From assembly GCF_005938745.2 (NCBI RefSeq), contig NZ_VCBX02000001.1:3134001-3198000 (forward strand): 64,000 bases of DNA, given 5' to 3'. This document shows, piece after piece, positions 43,006-51,592 of the stretch (positions within the stretch are counted from its first letter, which is position 1; the number at the start of each line of letters is the position of its first letter). The position numbers and the translations under genes are program-made. Under the pieces are notes generated by a model, which worked only from the letters and a program-made list of their open reading frames with translations, had not been told where the DNA came from and made no database searches. This DNA is from Rhodococcus sp. KBS0724. Its GTDB lineage: Bacteria > Actinomycetota > Actinomycetes > Mycobacteriales > Mycobacteriaceae.

Positions 43006-43830
43006 ATGAATGCAGTCATCGACTACACATCGCCCGGACCGTTGACCGGTGTTGGCGGGGTCGATTTGCTCACGCTGGATCCGCTTCCCGCCGATCCGAC
43101 GGGCATTTGCCGAGCAGTTCCTCACTTGGTGATCCAGCCCAGCGATGCGCAGTCTCTGAATCTGTCTGGCGATCGATTCGACGAAAATCAGATCCGCCCG
43201 GCGAGCGTTCTGTTCGAGCGGTTACTCGCACTCGATCCGGCTCCGGTGACCATTGCCCGGGAACCAGGCAAACGCGTCGTCGGGACCTGTCGGCATTTTG
43301 CCGTGATGAGTTGTGCGTTGCTGCGTCACCGCGGTATTGCCGCTCGTGTCCGCTGTGGTTTCGCGACGTACTTCCAGTCGGGTCAGGGCGTCGACCATTG
43401 GATTACCGAGTATCGGGACGAGGGCAGGGAGCGGTGGATTCGGATCGACTCGGAGATTCTCGGGCAGAAGGTGCTTTCGCACGCGGATGACCTTCGGCCT
43501 GGCGAGTTTCTCAGTGGCGGCGAGGCCTGGGTTGCTTATCGGCGCGGCGAGATCGACGCGTCCCAGTTCGGGGTTTACGGAACCCAAAACTGGGGGCCGG
43601 CCGAAATTCGCGGCAACGCCGTGAAGGATCTCGCCGCGATGAACAAAATCGAAATGCTGCCGTGGGATGAGTGGGGTCGCATGACCGATGCCTACGACGG
43701 AAAGACCGGAGCGGAGTACGACCTGCTGCTCGACGAGATTGCAGAAGTGTGCGCCGGTGATAATCCTGTCGCCGTTCGTGCACTGTACGAGCACGAGGAT
43801 TTGCGTGTGCCGGAGAATCTCATCTGCTGA
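43006..43830 (+). CDS. Transglutaminase-like domain protein
   Basis: A 274-residue soluble protein with a transglutaminase-like cysteine-protease fold. GTCRHFAVMSCALLRHRGIAA contains the presumed catalytic cysteine, and VDHWITEY the histidine, followed by WIRIDSE for the third member. Such proteins in bacteria may be peptidases or amidases. The start ATG 43006 follows AGGA at 42993-42996 and lies twelve bases after the MFS gene, which could place it in the same transcript. It is convergent with a membrane protein gene six bases further. Confidence 0.8.
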   Translation: MNAVIDYTSPGPLTGVGGVDLLTLDPLPADPTGICRAVPHLVIQPSDAQSLNLSGDRFDENQIRPASVLFERLLALDPAPVTIAREPGKRVVGTCRHFAVMSCALLRHRGIAARVRCGFATYFQSGQGVDHWITEYRDEGRERWIRIDSEILGQKVLSHADDLRPGEFLSGGEAWVAYRRGEIDASQFGVYGTQNWGPAEIRGNAVKDLAAMNKIEMLPWDEWGRMTDAYDGKTGAEYDLLLDEIAEVCAGDNPVAVRALYEHEDLRVPENLIC

Positions 43831-43836
43831 TGATGC

Positions 43837-44349
43837 TCAAGATGGCATTGTCGGGAATTCGTCGCTCGCTTGAACTCGGATCACATGCGCGACAGTCGAT
43901 GACGTGACGGACAGGACCATCCCGGAGATCATGACCAGCCAGAGTCCCCATCCGACCGACGGTCCGATGATTCTTCCCGCGATCTCGGTACCGCGTTGAA
44001 GGATGCAGGCGGCGTTGCCGACAGCAACGATCAGCACTGCGATTCCCACCAGGGGGCCGATGTAGTGGTTTTTCACCTCCGGGGTGACGCCCCTCCACAG
44101 AAGCGGGGTCAACGCAAAAGCCGCACCGATTCCGAGGACCAGCGTGATCACGCCGCATTCGCTGATTCCGGTCCGTTCCGATGCGAGGAACGACGTCCAC
44201 GGACCGATGCTGCCGATGATGATGCCGGCGCACGAGAGCGCTGCCGCGATCAGATTCGGCCTGAAATGAGCAGGCACCGGCATCTGGGGTGCCCGCGGTC
44301 CCATCCCGAACGGCTGCTGCTCATACGGCTGATGTACCCCGATAGTCAC
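43837..44349 (-). CDS. Four-helix membrane protein of unknown function
   Basis: A 170-residue protein with a proline-rich N-terminal cytoplasmic segment (to about residue 30) and four hydrophobic segments near residues 33-50, 64-84, 95-115 and 130-152. No functional motif is present. The stop lies six bases from the convergent transglutaminase-like gene. I do not recognise the family beyond a generic actinobacterial membrane protein. Confidence 0.65.
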   Translation of the reverse strand: MTIGVHQPYEQQPFGMGPRAPQMPVPAHFRPNLIAAALSCAGIIIGSIGPWTSFLASERTGISECGVITLVLGIGAAFALTPLLWRGVTPEVKNHYIGPLVGIAVLIVAVGNAACILQRGTEIAGRIIGPSVGWGLWLVMISGMVLSVTSSTVAHVIRVQASDEFPTMPS

Positions 44350-44468
44350 TGGGTGGACCGACTTTCTCTCACACCGTTGTTGCTCATGACGAGCTTCTTT
44401 CGGAGTCTAGAGACCAGCCGTTATGGTGTGACCGATTCGGCGATATTCGATTGAAGTTGCCCGAGCTG

Positions 44469-45398
44469 TCAGCCCAAAGCAACGGGAAGGAGGCCTCGCG
44501 GAGTCTCCTGAACTATCTGGTTCAGCGCTGATGTCAGAGTCGGATATGTGAACTGGAAGCCGGTGTCGGAGAGAACACCCGGGGCGACCCAGCGACTCTT
44601 GAGAACTAGTTCGGCTTCGGTGCGTATGACGCGTGCGCCTAATTTCAGCATCCAGTCGGGCGTTGGCAACCCGCGTGCTCGACCCAGGGACGTCCGCACC
44701 TCATCCATCAGCACGCTGTTGGTCACTGCATCGGGTGAGGCGACGTTGACTGGGCCGGATACTTCCGGGTGCTCGTAGACGTGAATGATGGAGCGCGCGA
44801 GATCGTGGACATGAACCCAGCTGAACATCTGCCGACCGTCGCCCATTCTTCCGCCGAAGCCTAGGCGGGTCAGATTGATGAACGGATTGATCGTCCCGCC
44901 GCCGGCGCCGAGCACGATCGACATCCGAAGTGCCACCTTGCGAATGGGGGTCGGTGACTCGAACAGAGCTTGTTCCCAGGCCCGCGCGACGGCCACGGAG
45001 AATCCCGACCCCAGCTCGCCGGTGTTCTCATCCATCGGCCGGTCATGGGCGTCGCGATAGATCGTGCCGGTACTGGCATTGATCCAGAGCGACGGCGGCT
45101 GTGGTGTTCGGTCCAACGCCCGACCGAGCAGTGCGGTCGTTTCCACCCGAGATGAGAAGATCTCGTCCGCATTGTGCTTGTTGTAGCGACAGCTCACCGA
45201 GCGTCCGGCGAGATTGACAACCAGATCAGCTCCGTCCAGAACATCCACGACGCTTTGCATATCGGACCACACGCCATCGCACGAGTTGCCTCGCCCAATT
45301 GTCCGCACATTGATCCCGCTCGTTTCCAGCGAGCAGCGAAGGTACTGGCCGATATAGCCCGACGCACCGCAAATGACGACGTTGTTCATGGTGCTCAT
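44469..45398 (-). CDS. TIGR01777-type NAD-dependent epimerase
   Basis: A 309-residue extended short-chain dehydrogenase-like protein. The NAD-binding motif is ICGASGYIGQYL near residues 8-19, and VNLAGRSVSCRYN plus the late TPDWMLKLGARVIRTEAELVLKS match the TIGR01777 epimerase/DUF1731 group. The true substrate is unknown. ATG 45398 overlaps the upstream TetR stop in ATGA, proving tight coupling, and was chosen over a longer frame reaching 45602 with no conserved residues. Confidence 0.88.
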   Translation of the reverse strand: MSTMNNVVICGASGYIGQYLRCSLETSGINVRTIGRGNSCDGVWSDMQSVVDVLDGADLVVNLAGRSVSCRYNKHNADEIFSSRVETTALLGRALDRTPQPPSLWINASTGTIYRDAHDRPMDENTGELGSGFSVAVARAWEQALFESPTPIRKVALRMSIVLGAGGGTINPFINLTRLGFGGRMGDGRQMFSWVHVHDLARSIIHVYEHPEVSGPVNVASPDAVTNSVLMDEVRTSLGRARGLPTPDWMLKLGARVIRTEAELVLKSRWVAPGVLSDTGFQFTYPTLTSALNQIVQETPRGLLPVALG

Positions 45399-46072
45399 CG
45401 CACTGTCTCCTCTTCTCGCGCAGTGGCTTTGGCTATCAGCGTGGCGACATCGCCGACTAAGCTCCTGGCCACTGGCAACCGCGCGAGTTTGACCGCTTTC
45501 GCGACGACGGGGGCAAGGCCGTCGACCAGTGTGCGGGTGCGGCGCTGTCCGGGAGAAGAATCGGTGACCCAATGCAACGTCACACCCATGTAGGTGAGCC
45601 ACAGAAGTGTGGGGAGCTGATTCTCCAATGACGACGGTGTCCGCTGGTGGGAGGCAGTCAGAGCCTCGCGCATCAGGTCGATCGCCATTGCTCGGGCATC
45701 GGCGGACTCGGCGGAAAACGGGCTGGATTTCGAGGTGGTTGGCAGCGCACTTTGCAGGAATGCGCCGCCGAAGCCGTGATAGGGCGTCATGACATCGAGT
45801 CCGGAGTGCAGAACCATCCTCAGGTTCTCGGCGAGCGAGCCACCCTCGCGTAGCAGCGGAAGCGCCTGATCGCGGTGAGCGCGCTGGACGACCAGATAGA
45901 GCTCGAGAACAAGTTCGTCCTTGCTGGCGAAGTAGTAATAGGCGTTGCCGAGAGAGACACCGGCCTCGCTTGCGATCCGGCGCATCGTGGTCGACTGGAA
46001 GCCATCGTCGCGAAAAAGCCGCAAGGCGGTTTCTACCAGCTTTTCGCGCGTCTGCGCCCCGCGATTACTCAT
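45395..46072 (-). CDS. TetR family regulator coupled to the epimerase
   Basis: A 225-residue regulator with the helix-turn-helix at about residues 10-55, TMRRIASEAGVSLGNAYYYF, followed by a C-terminal ligand domain. ATG 46072 has AGGAGG four bases before it, better placed than the GTG at 46075. Two copies of a TTGAACGTGTTC palindrome lie just upstream, so it probably represses its own operon including the TIGR01777 epimerase. Confidence 0.9.
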   Translation of the reverse strand: MSNRGAQTREKLVETALRLFRDDGFQSTTMRRIASEAGVSLGNAYYYFASKDELVLELYLVVQRAHRDQALPLLREGGSLAENLRMVLHSGLDVMTPYHGFGGAFLQSALPTTSKSSPFSAESADARAMAIDLMREALTASHQRTPSSLENQLPTLLWLTYMGVTLHWVTDSSPGQRRTRTLVDGLAPVVAKAVKLARLPVARSLVGDVATLIAKATAREEETVR

Positions 46073-46086
46073 CACGCCTCCTGTTT

Positions 46087-46134
46087 TTGAACGTGTTCAA
46101 ATTAAGTGTACGCCTCAAAGTTGAACGTGTTCTA
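46087..46134 (-). promoter_or_regulatory. Duplicated TTGAACGTGTTCAA-type operator
   Basis: TTGAACGTGTTCAA (46087-46100) is an inverted repeat with a two-base centre, and TTGAACGTGTTCTA (46121-46134) is a near copy 34 bases away. They bracket the likely promoter of the TetR-epimerase operon, which is the clearest candidate target; the divergent direction holds the end of a TfoX-like gene. Confidence 0.7.
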
Positions 46135-46148
46135 TTTCAGACGTGTGG

Positions 46149-46475
46149 TTAGGGTGAATGCGCGAAATCCAGGGCTTCCTTGATCCAGGCGTTGAACTCC
46201 ACAGTGGAACTGGTGCCCGTGCGATCGACCTCGATCCAACCTTTGCTCATCGGTTTTCCTCGCATGTCAGGCCAGTTCGCACCCTTGTGCAACAGCAGTT
46301 CGTCGACGTGTTCCGGTGCGCACCGAATCAACAGGTTGCCGTGAGAGTTCGCCGCGACCGCCAACTGTTCGCTCACCATGAAACTCAGGCCGCCGAACAT
46401 CTTCACCTCGGTGACATCGTTCTCGTCCGCTAGTGCATCGCGGATCCGGTCTGCCAGTGCTTTGTCGTATGCCAT
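46149..46475 (-). CDS. TfoX N-terminal domain protein
   Basis: A 108-residue protein starting MAYDKALADRIRDAL with KMFGGLSFMV and the family's central region to WPDMRGKPMSKGWIEV. It is the stand-alone TfoX_N domain; full TfoX/Sxy regulates competence in gamma-proteobacteria, while actinobacterial copies have no established role. GAGGGA precedes ATG 46475 on the minus strand, so the longer frame to 46541 was not used. Confidence 0.85.
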   Translation of the reverse strand: MAYDKALADRIRDALADENDVTEVKMFGGLSFMVSEQLAVAANSHGNLLIRCAPEHVDELLLHKGANWPDMRGKPMSKGWIEVDRTGTSSTVEFNAWIKEALDFAHSP

Positions 46476-46554
46476 GCGACCATCCCTCGATGTTGATATC
46501 GCGTCCCCGGTGCGGATACGTCTGACAAGCGTGACATGCAATGGCCGAGAAGCG

Positions 46555-47691
46555 TTACGAATGAGCAGGCTCTGCTGCCGTGAAGAACTCGACGAGTGAA
46601 TACGGCGCGTGGTCGCCCAGGCAGAGTTCCAGGATCAGGTCTGCGTCCGCGGCCTCCGACTGGCTGCGGGAGAACATCTCGGATTCGTAGCCCGCGAGTG
46701 CCACTTCGACGTTGTCCGGGTGCACTGCGATCGCCTTCCCGAGTTCAGCGCCGTCGAACATTGCCAAATTCGCGCCCTCGCCGGACGGCGCCATCAAGTG
46801 CGCAGCGTCACCGAGGAGCGTCACGCCCGGAACACGGTCCCATGCGTGATCATTCGGGAGCGCATAGATCGGGCGCGAGATCGGCGCGGTTTCACCCGCG
46901 GTGATCAGAGCGGTGAGTTCTGGTGCCCACCCGTCGAATTCGGCCGCGACGCGGGCAATCGATGTGGCTGCGTCGGTGAAGTCGATACCCGCAATCCACT
47001 CGGCGGGCCGGTTCAGTTGAACGTACGTATGAATGACGCCGCCAGCCTCACGGTGCGCGGTGATTCCCTGGCCTGGTGCGAGTGCATACATAGCGCCGTC
47101 GCCGACTATGTCGGCTGTTGCGCGGTGCCGTTCGTCAACGTCGTGCAGGTATGTCTCGATGAACACGGTGCCGACGTACTCGGGTTTACTGTCGGACAGA
47201 AGCGGTCGTATTTTCGACCACGCGCCGTCGGCCCCCACGAGCAGCCCGGTGGCGACAGTTGCGCCGTCGTCGAAGGTGAGTTCGTGTCGGCCGTCGCCGA
47301 GAGAAACGGCGCTGGACACTTTCCGTCCCCACTCGATTGTCGAGTCAGGTAGTGAGTCGAGCAGTATCCGGCGAAGATCTCCGCGAAGTACCTCGGGACG
47401 TCCGCCTGTGCCGTCGTCCGGTTCGTCGAGCAGTACCGTGCCGCGCTGGTCGAGTATCCGCGAAGCCGCACCGCCCTCATGAATGATCGCGCGGAACTGG
47501 TCGGTGAGGCCGGCCGCCGCGAGCGCGAGTTGCCCGTTGTTTTCATGGATGTCGAGCTGGCCTCCCTGCGTGCGGGCTTCTGCGGAGGGCTCCGACTCGT
47601 AGATCGTTGCGGGGATGCCGTGGAGGTGGAGGACGCGCGCGAGGGTGAGGCCGCCGAGGCCTGCACCGATGATCGTGACTGGTGCTGTCAT
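46555..47691 (-). CDS. TetX-like FAD-dependent monooxygenase
   Basis: A 378-residue class A flavin monooxygenase. Motifs are the FAD-binding IIGAGLGGLTLARVL near residue 8, the ARTQGGQLDIHENNGQLAL and EVLRGDLRRILLDSL segments which resemble tetracycline-degrading Tet(X) proteins, VGADGAWSKIR and GDAAHLMAPSGEGANLAMFD. The resemblance is to the family; tetracycline activity is not shown. ATG 47691 lies opposite a divergent TetR gene with two shared palindromes between them, suggesting inducible expression by a small molecule. Confidence 0.85.
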   Translation of the reverse strand: MTAPVTIIGAGLGGLTLARVLHLHGIPATIYESEPSAEARTQGGQLDIHENNGQLALAAAGLTDQFRAIIHEGGAASRILDQRGTVLLDEPDDGTGGRPEVLRGDLRRILLDSLPDSTIEWGRKVSSAVSLGDGRHELTFDDGATVATGLLVGADGAWSKIRPLLSDSKPEYVGTVFIETYLHDVDERHRATADIVGDGAMYALAPGQGITAHREAGGVIHTYVQLNRPAEWIAGIDFTDAATSIARVAAEFDGWAPELTALITAGETAPISRPIYALPNDHAWDRVPGVTLLGDAAHLMAPSGEGANLAMFDGAELGKAIAVHPDNVEVALAGYESEMFSRSQSEAADADLILELCLGDHAPYSLVEFFTAAEPAHS

Positions 47692-47715
47692 GGTCTTGAT
47701 TCCTTCCAGCGAGAT

Positions 47716-47755
47716 TGGAACGTTGTTCCATAAGCAATCTTGGAACAACGTTCCA
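47716..47755. promoter_or_regulatory. Two mutually inverted 15-bp TetR operators
   Basis: TGGAACGTTGTTCCA (47716-47730) and TGGAACAACGTTCCA (47741-47755) are each inverted repeats with a 3-base centre, and each is the exact reverse complement of the other. They sit in the 83-base divergent region between the monooxygenase and the TetR gene. Confidence 0.8.
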
Positions 47756-47774
47756 GATCTGTCAAGATGGACAG

Positions 47775-48446
47775 ATGGACTCAAAGTCGCAGCGGACCGA
47801 ACGACGCACGGATGCACTGTCGAAAGAGCGAATCGTCGAGACCGCGATCGAGATTCTCGACAGCGAGGGCGAGAGCGCGCTGACATTCCGCGCGTTGGCA
47901 TCTCGACTGGCAACCGGTAGCGGCGCGATCTACTGGCACGTGGCAAACAAGAACGAACTGCTTGCAGCGACGACTACCGCCGTCATCACGCGCGTCATGG
48001 CCGACGCTGCACCAGGGGCGACGCCGCGGGAAACCATACGCGCAACCGCTCTCGATGTCTTCGACGCGATCGACGCGCACCCCTGGGTCGGCACCCAACT
48101 CTCACGCGAGCCGTGGCAGTCTGCAGTGCTGCAGATTTTCGAAGGCGTTGGCCGTCAACTCCAAGAGTTGGGCGTCCCGGAATCCGCGCAGTTCGACTGC
48201 GCCTCCGCCCTGGTGAACTATGTTCTCGGCCTGGCGGGACAGTACGCGGCGGGTGCACGCCTTCATGCACGCGAGACGGATCGATCGGCCTTCCTTGCGA
48301 CAATCGCCGCCGGATGGGAGCAACTCGACTCGGCTGATTACCCGTTCCTGCGTCAGGTGACAGCTCAGTTGCGCGACCATGACGACCGTCAGCAATTTCT
48401 GGCAGGGATCGATCTCATCCTGGCCGGAATCGCAACCGTTCGATAG
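47775..48446 (+). CDS. TetR family regulator divergent from the monooxygenase
   Basis: A 223-residue regulator. The helix-turn-helix lies near residues 20-60, VETAIEILDSEGESALTFRA and TGSGAIYWHVANKNELL, and the rest is a TetR_C-type ligand domain, of the kind found in tetracycline or flavonoid responsive regulators. ATG 47775 has no good Shine-Dalgarno. The longer frame from 47715 would include part of the operators. Operators at 47716-47755 support autoregulation and control of the monooxygenase. Confidence 0.9.
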   Translation: MDSKSQRTERRTDALSKERIVETAIEILDSEGESALTFRALASRLATGSGAIYWHVANKNELLAATTTAVITRVMADAAPGATPRETIRATALDVFDAIDAHPWVGTQLSREPWQSAVLQIFEGVGRQLQELGVPESAQFDCASALVNYVLGLAGQYAAGARLHARETDRSAFLATIAAGWEQLDSADYPFLRQVTAQLRDHDDRQQFLAGIDLILAGIATVR

Positions 48447-48508
48447 ATGGCCGTCGCTGTTCCCTCCGGCAGTGCATGTGGGTGTTCGAAGCCGCCGGGA
48501 AGGCCGGA

Positions 48509-48883
48509 TTAGCCTCGGGCTACAAGCAATTCGGCAATCCTCGCGACAAGGTTGAGCGGAATCGGCTTGTTCAGCGGAAACTTCGCGGTCGCTTTGGCTG
48601 ATCGATACGGGTCGATTGCCTTCTCGAATTCGGTGTCACCCTCGGGGAGTGGGTACATCGAAATGTGGTGTTTCCCTCCGGCGAAATGCACAACGCTTTT
48701 GCCGTGGACCGTAATGGTCGGCATCTGGTAGCTGATGGTTTCTCCGGCGCCGGGGACTGCCTCGTGGATGGTCTGACGTATGCTCTCGAGCGCATGTTGC
48801 ACATCGTCCGGGAACGACGCGATGTACTGGTCGACGGTCGCGAATTTCGCCGGGCCCGAACTGTCGGGGCTCTCTGTGCTCAC
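48509..48883 (-). CDS. DUF1801/YdhG-like protein
   Basis: A 124-residue small soluble protein with the family pattern VDQYIASFPDDVQHALESIR and ETISYQMPTI plus a late KFPLNKPIPLNLVARI. DUF1801 proteins (iron chaperone YdhG-like, or nucleic-acid-binding fold) have no settled function in actinobacteria. It is convergent with the TetR gene and oriented away from the lipoprotein gene that follows. Confidence 0.85.
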   Translation of the reverse strand: MSTESPDSSGPAKFATVDQYIASFPDDVQHALESIRQTIHEAVPGAGETISYQMPTITVHGKSVVHFAGGKHHISMYPLPEGDTEFEKAIDPYRSAKATAKFPLNKPIPLNLVARIAELLVARG

Positions 48884-48987
48884 CAGTCGAACATATCGTC
48901 ATCCGGCGTTGTCGACAGTGCATTCGTCAATCGATTGGTAACCATTGATTCGCTGGTCGTCGTGTCGATCGAGCAGTATGGTGCCTT

Positions 48988-49572
48988 ATGCGCTATTCAC
49001 GGGAATTGCTGGGCGTTGCGGCCGTCGCCTTGTTGGTCGGATGTGGTGCGCCGAGCAATAAGGCGGAAGAGGTACCAACACCGACGTCGCGGGCGAATGT
49101 GCCGGGCCTGGTGGAACCAACGTGCCTGGCAGCCAATCTCCTCGGATTCTCCGACTTGCCGCAGGCAGCAGCACCGGTTCCAGAACCCCGGCCGATCCCG
49201 GCCGATTTTGTGCCCGTCCGAGTGGTCACATGCGAGGGTGACTGGAGCGCCGGTGTCGTCGAGCACTCAGTGTCGTGGGTCGAGGAACGGCGCGAAGGCA
49301 ATATGGACGCCGTTATTGCAGGCTACCGGCTTCCGTCCGATGCACCGCCGGAAGTCCGCACCTGTTTTGTGGACCAGCCGACGCCTCCGATTGTGTGGCT
49401 CGTAGACGATCAAGGCCTCGGACTGCTCGCTCCAGACCTGCCGACAGATGCGTGTGGCGGGTACAAGTGGGACGCGATCACTGTCATCCGGGCGTTGCCG
49501 GTCACCGAACGGATTGTCCACCTCATCCCCGTTTCGCCGACGATTGAAGCTCGGTTCGTCACACCGGACTGA
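48988..49572 (+). CDS. Putative lipoprotein
   Basis: A 194-residue exported protein. The signal peptide ends in the lipobox LLVGC, with Cys19 lipidated. The mature region is polar, with three further cysteines (CLAAN, VTCEGDW, RTCFVD, and late DACGG), possibly forming disulfides. No enzymatic domain is recognised. Upstream sequence is A/T-poor with a weak ribosome binding site; it is flanked by unrelated genes. Confidence 0.75.
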   Translation: MRYSRELLGVAAVALLVGCGAPSNKAEEVPTPTSRANVPGLVEPTCLAANLLGFSDLPQAAAPVPEPRPIPADFVPVRVVTCEGDWSAGVVEHSVSWVEERREGNMDAVIAGYRLPSDAPPEVRTCFVDQPTPPIVWLVDDQGLGLLAPDLPTDACGGYKWDAITVIRALPVTERIVHLIPVSPTIEARFVTPD

Positions 49573-49619
49573 CGGCATCTGCGGACATGCTTGGGAGGCG
49601 CCATGAGTCGGGCGGCCGA

Positions 49620-50546
49620 CTAATTGTGATTCGGTTGCCAGAAGTTGGGCCTGGAACCATCGATATCGGCGAAGCCGTACTCTGCTCCGAGTTCACCTGA
49701 ACTGACAGATCGCTGATTCCATCGGGCCCGGTTCGGATCGGCAGCGAGAGCGGCCACCGCGCGTCCGACAAATCTCGGCGACTCCGAGCGAGCAAAATCC
49801 GGTGGCGCAGTGGGGCCATCCCGATCGGGCAGTAGCGCGTCTCGCCAATTCGATTCTGTGACACCAAAATTGTCGAGCATCATCTCTGACCGCAGGAAGC
49901 CCGGAGTAACGGCAACGGCGGTACATCCGAACGGGGCCAGTTCATGGCCTTGTGAATATGCGAGCCGGTTCACCGACACCTTTGCCAAGTCGTAGAACAC
50001 CGAGATGCGATAGTTCGAGGCATTGTATTCGGTAGTGCCATCGGTTATTTCGACGACCAAGCCACCGGGCCGGCCGATCAGGAGCGGCAAGAGATGATGC
50101 GATGTGGTGATGTGGGTATCGATCGCCAGGCGCAAGATGTGAAAGCCCTTGTCCAGATCGTGTTCCCATAACGGTGTGTTCCACTCCGCTGGTCCGCCCT
50201 TGAGTAGCTCCGCGCCCCAGATGTCGTTGACCAAGATGTCGATATGGCCGTAGTCGGCGCGCAGTCTCCCAGCGAGATCAGCCACCTGAGTGCTCTTGAG
50301 GTGATCGACGGCAATCGGAACTCCGATGCCGCCTGATTCGGTGACAAGTGCCGCCGTCTCTTCGATGGTTTCGTTACGCGGATAGTCCGACTGAAGGATG
50401 CCGGTAGAGGTGCTCCGACCAGTGCAGATGACGGTTGCGCCGGCTTCGCCCAATGCTGCGGCTATTCCGCGTCCGGCGCCCCGCGTTGCCCCGGCAACTA
50501 CTGCTACTCGCCCGCGTAGGGCATCTGGTTGAGGTGTCCACGCCAT
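49620..50546 (-). CDS. Short-chain dehydrogenase/reductase
   Basis: A 308-residue NAD(P)-dependent SDR. The glycine-rich motif is VVAGATRGAGRGIAAAL (residues near 19-35), and VNDIWGAE is in the NNAG position; the usual YxxxK tetrad appears as VFYDLAKVSVNRLAYSQGHE, with tyrosine and lysine conserved. ATG 50546 begins MAWTPQPDALRGR. The longer frame from 50633 has no conserved residues. The substrate is unknown. Confidence 0.9.
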   Translation of the reverse strand: MAWTPQPDALRGRVAVVAGATRGAGRGIAAALGEAGATVICTGRSTSTGILQSDYPRNETIEETAALVTESGGIGVPIAVDHLKSTQVADLAGRLRADYGHIDILVNDIWGAELLKGGPAEWNTPLWEHDLDKGFHILRLAIDTHITTSHHLLPLLIGRPGGLVVEITDGTTEYNASNYRISVFYDLAKVSVNRLAYSQGHELAPFGCTAVAVTPGFLRSEMMLDNFGVTESNWRDALLPDRDGPTAPPDFARSESPRFVGRAVAALAADPNRARWNQRSVSSGELGAEYGFADIDGSRPNFWQPNHN

Positions 50547-50808
50547 TGTCCGATTCTGCTCGCGGACGTTGTCTCGTTCAAGACCTCGAAGCAAGAAAGG
50601 AACCGAAAGCTCTCCGGGCGCGTCAAATTTCATGAGTGCAGAAGAACATGGACCGGGGGGAACATGAATCGTTGTGTCGGGCAGAGCGCCCAGTGGAGAA
50701 ATGGTGTCACGCCGATGAGTTCGGTTGTGGCACGAAGAAATTCGAGCAGGCTAGCGGCTATGCGTAGCGGACACTGTGGGGGAGTGGCGACAGAAGTTCC
50801 GCCGGCGC

Positions 50809-50832
50809 GGGAGTCGCCCGAAGACGACTCCC
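50809..50832 (-). terminator. Terminator of the pentose phosphate operon
   Basis: On the minus strand, GGGAGTCG and CGACTCCC arms (50809-50816 and 50825-50832) flank an eight-base loop, 20 bases after the pgl stop. The rest of the 50547-50851 region holds no gene that I can support. Confidence 0.75.
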
Positions 50833-50851
50833 GTCCGGAGTGAATCCGAGA

Positions 50852-51592
50852 TCAGGGCAACTGCGAGGCAGCGTCCGAATCGAGGAACCATCGGGTGGCA
50901 ACCAAACCCTTTGCACCAGCACAGGGCCAGTCAACAGCGGCAGCGCCGCCAACGGCAGCAGCAACAGCCTCAGCCTTGGCTGCGCCGGAAATAAGCAGCC
51001 ACACTTCCTTTGCGCGCTGAACAGCGGGCAAAGTCAGAGTGATGCGAACCGGCGGGGGCTTGGGGGAGTCCGTCACCGCTACGACAAAACGAGACTCTTC
51101 ACGTACGGCGTCAGTGTGCGGGAACAGCGAGTTGATGTGTCCCTCGCCGCCCATGCCAAGCAGGTGCACATCAAAAGTGGGGACCTGCTTGCCGTGCGCC
51201 TGCGCGCCCAGCAACTGCTCGTAGGCTGTTGCCGCGCCATCCGGATCGCCGTCGTAGATACCGTCGGACGCCGCCATCGGATGTACCCGATCCGGATCGA
51301 CCGGAACATGGTCGAGGAGCGCCTCACGCGCTTGAACCTCGTTGCGCTCCGGATCGCCGGCCGGTAGGAAACGCTCATCGCCCCAGTACAGGTCGATCTG
51401 AGCCCAGTCGATATCACCAGGCGTCTTACGCAACTTCTCGAGCAATGCGATGCCGGTTCCGCCGCCGGTCAGAACGATGGACGCTACGCCACGAGCCTTC
51501 TGAGCGTCGACGATGGTTGTGACCAAACGTGCGGCAGCTGCATCGACCAGCTGACCGGCGTCCGAAAACTTCTCTACGACAACATCACTCAT
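50852..51592 (-). CDS. pgl: 6-phosphogluconolactonase
   Basis: Hydrolyses 6-phosphogluconolactone in the oxidative pentose phosphate pathway. The 246-residue DevB-type protein has [46 protein letters not shown] and the end segment [14 protein letters not shown] 51592 overlaps the opcA stop by eight bases. It is the last gene of tkt-tal-zwf-opcA-pgl. Confidence 0.95.
   Translation of the reverse strand: MSDVVVEKFSDAGQLVDAAAARLVTTIVDAQKARGVASIVLTGGGTGIALLEKLRKTPGDIDWAQIDLYWGDERFLPAGDPERNEVQAREALLDHVPVDPDRVHPMAASDGIYDGDPDGAATAYEQLLGAQAHGKQVPTFDVHLLGMGGEGHINSLFPHTDAVREESRFVVAVTDSPKPPPVRITLTLPAVQRAKEVWLLISGAAKAEAVAAAVGGAAAVDWPCAGAKGLVATRWFLDSDAASQLP

Noticed and set aside
50664..50843. 59-codon frame starting ATG 50664 after a G-rich ribosome-binding-like sequence
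   Set aside because: It runs through the pgl terminator stem on the opposite strand, has no recognisable motif, and its composition is not convincing.
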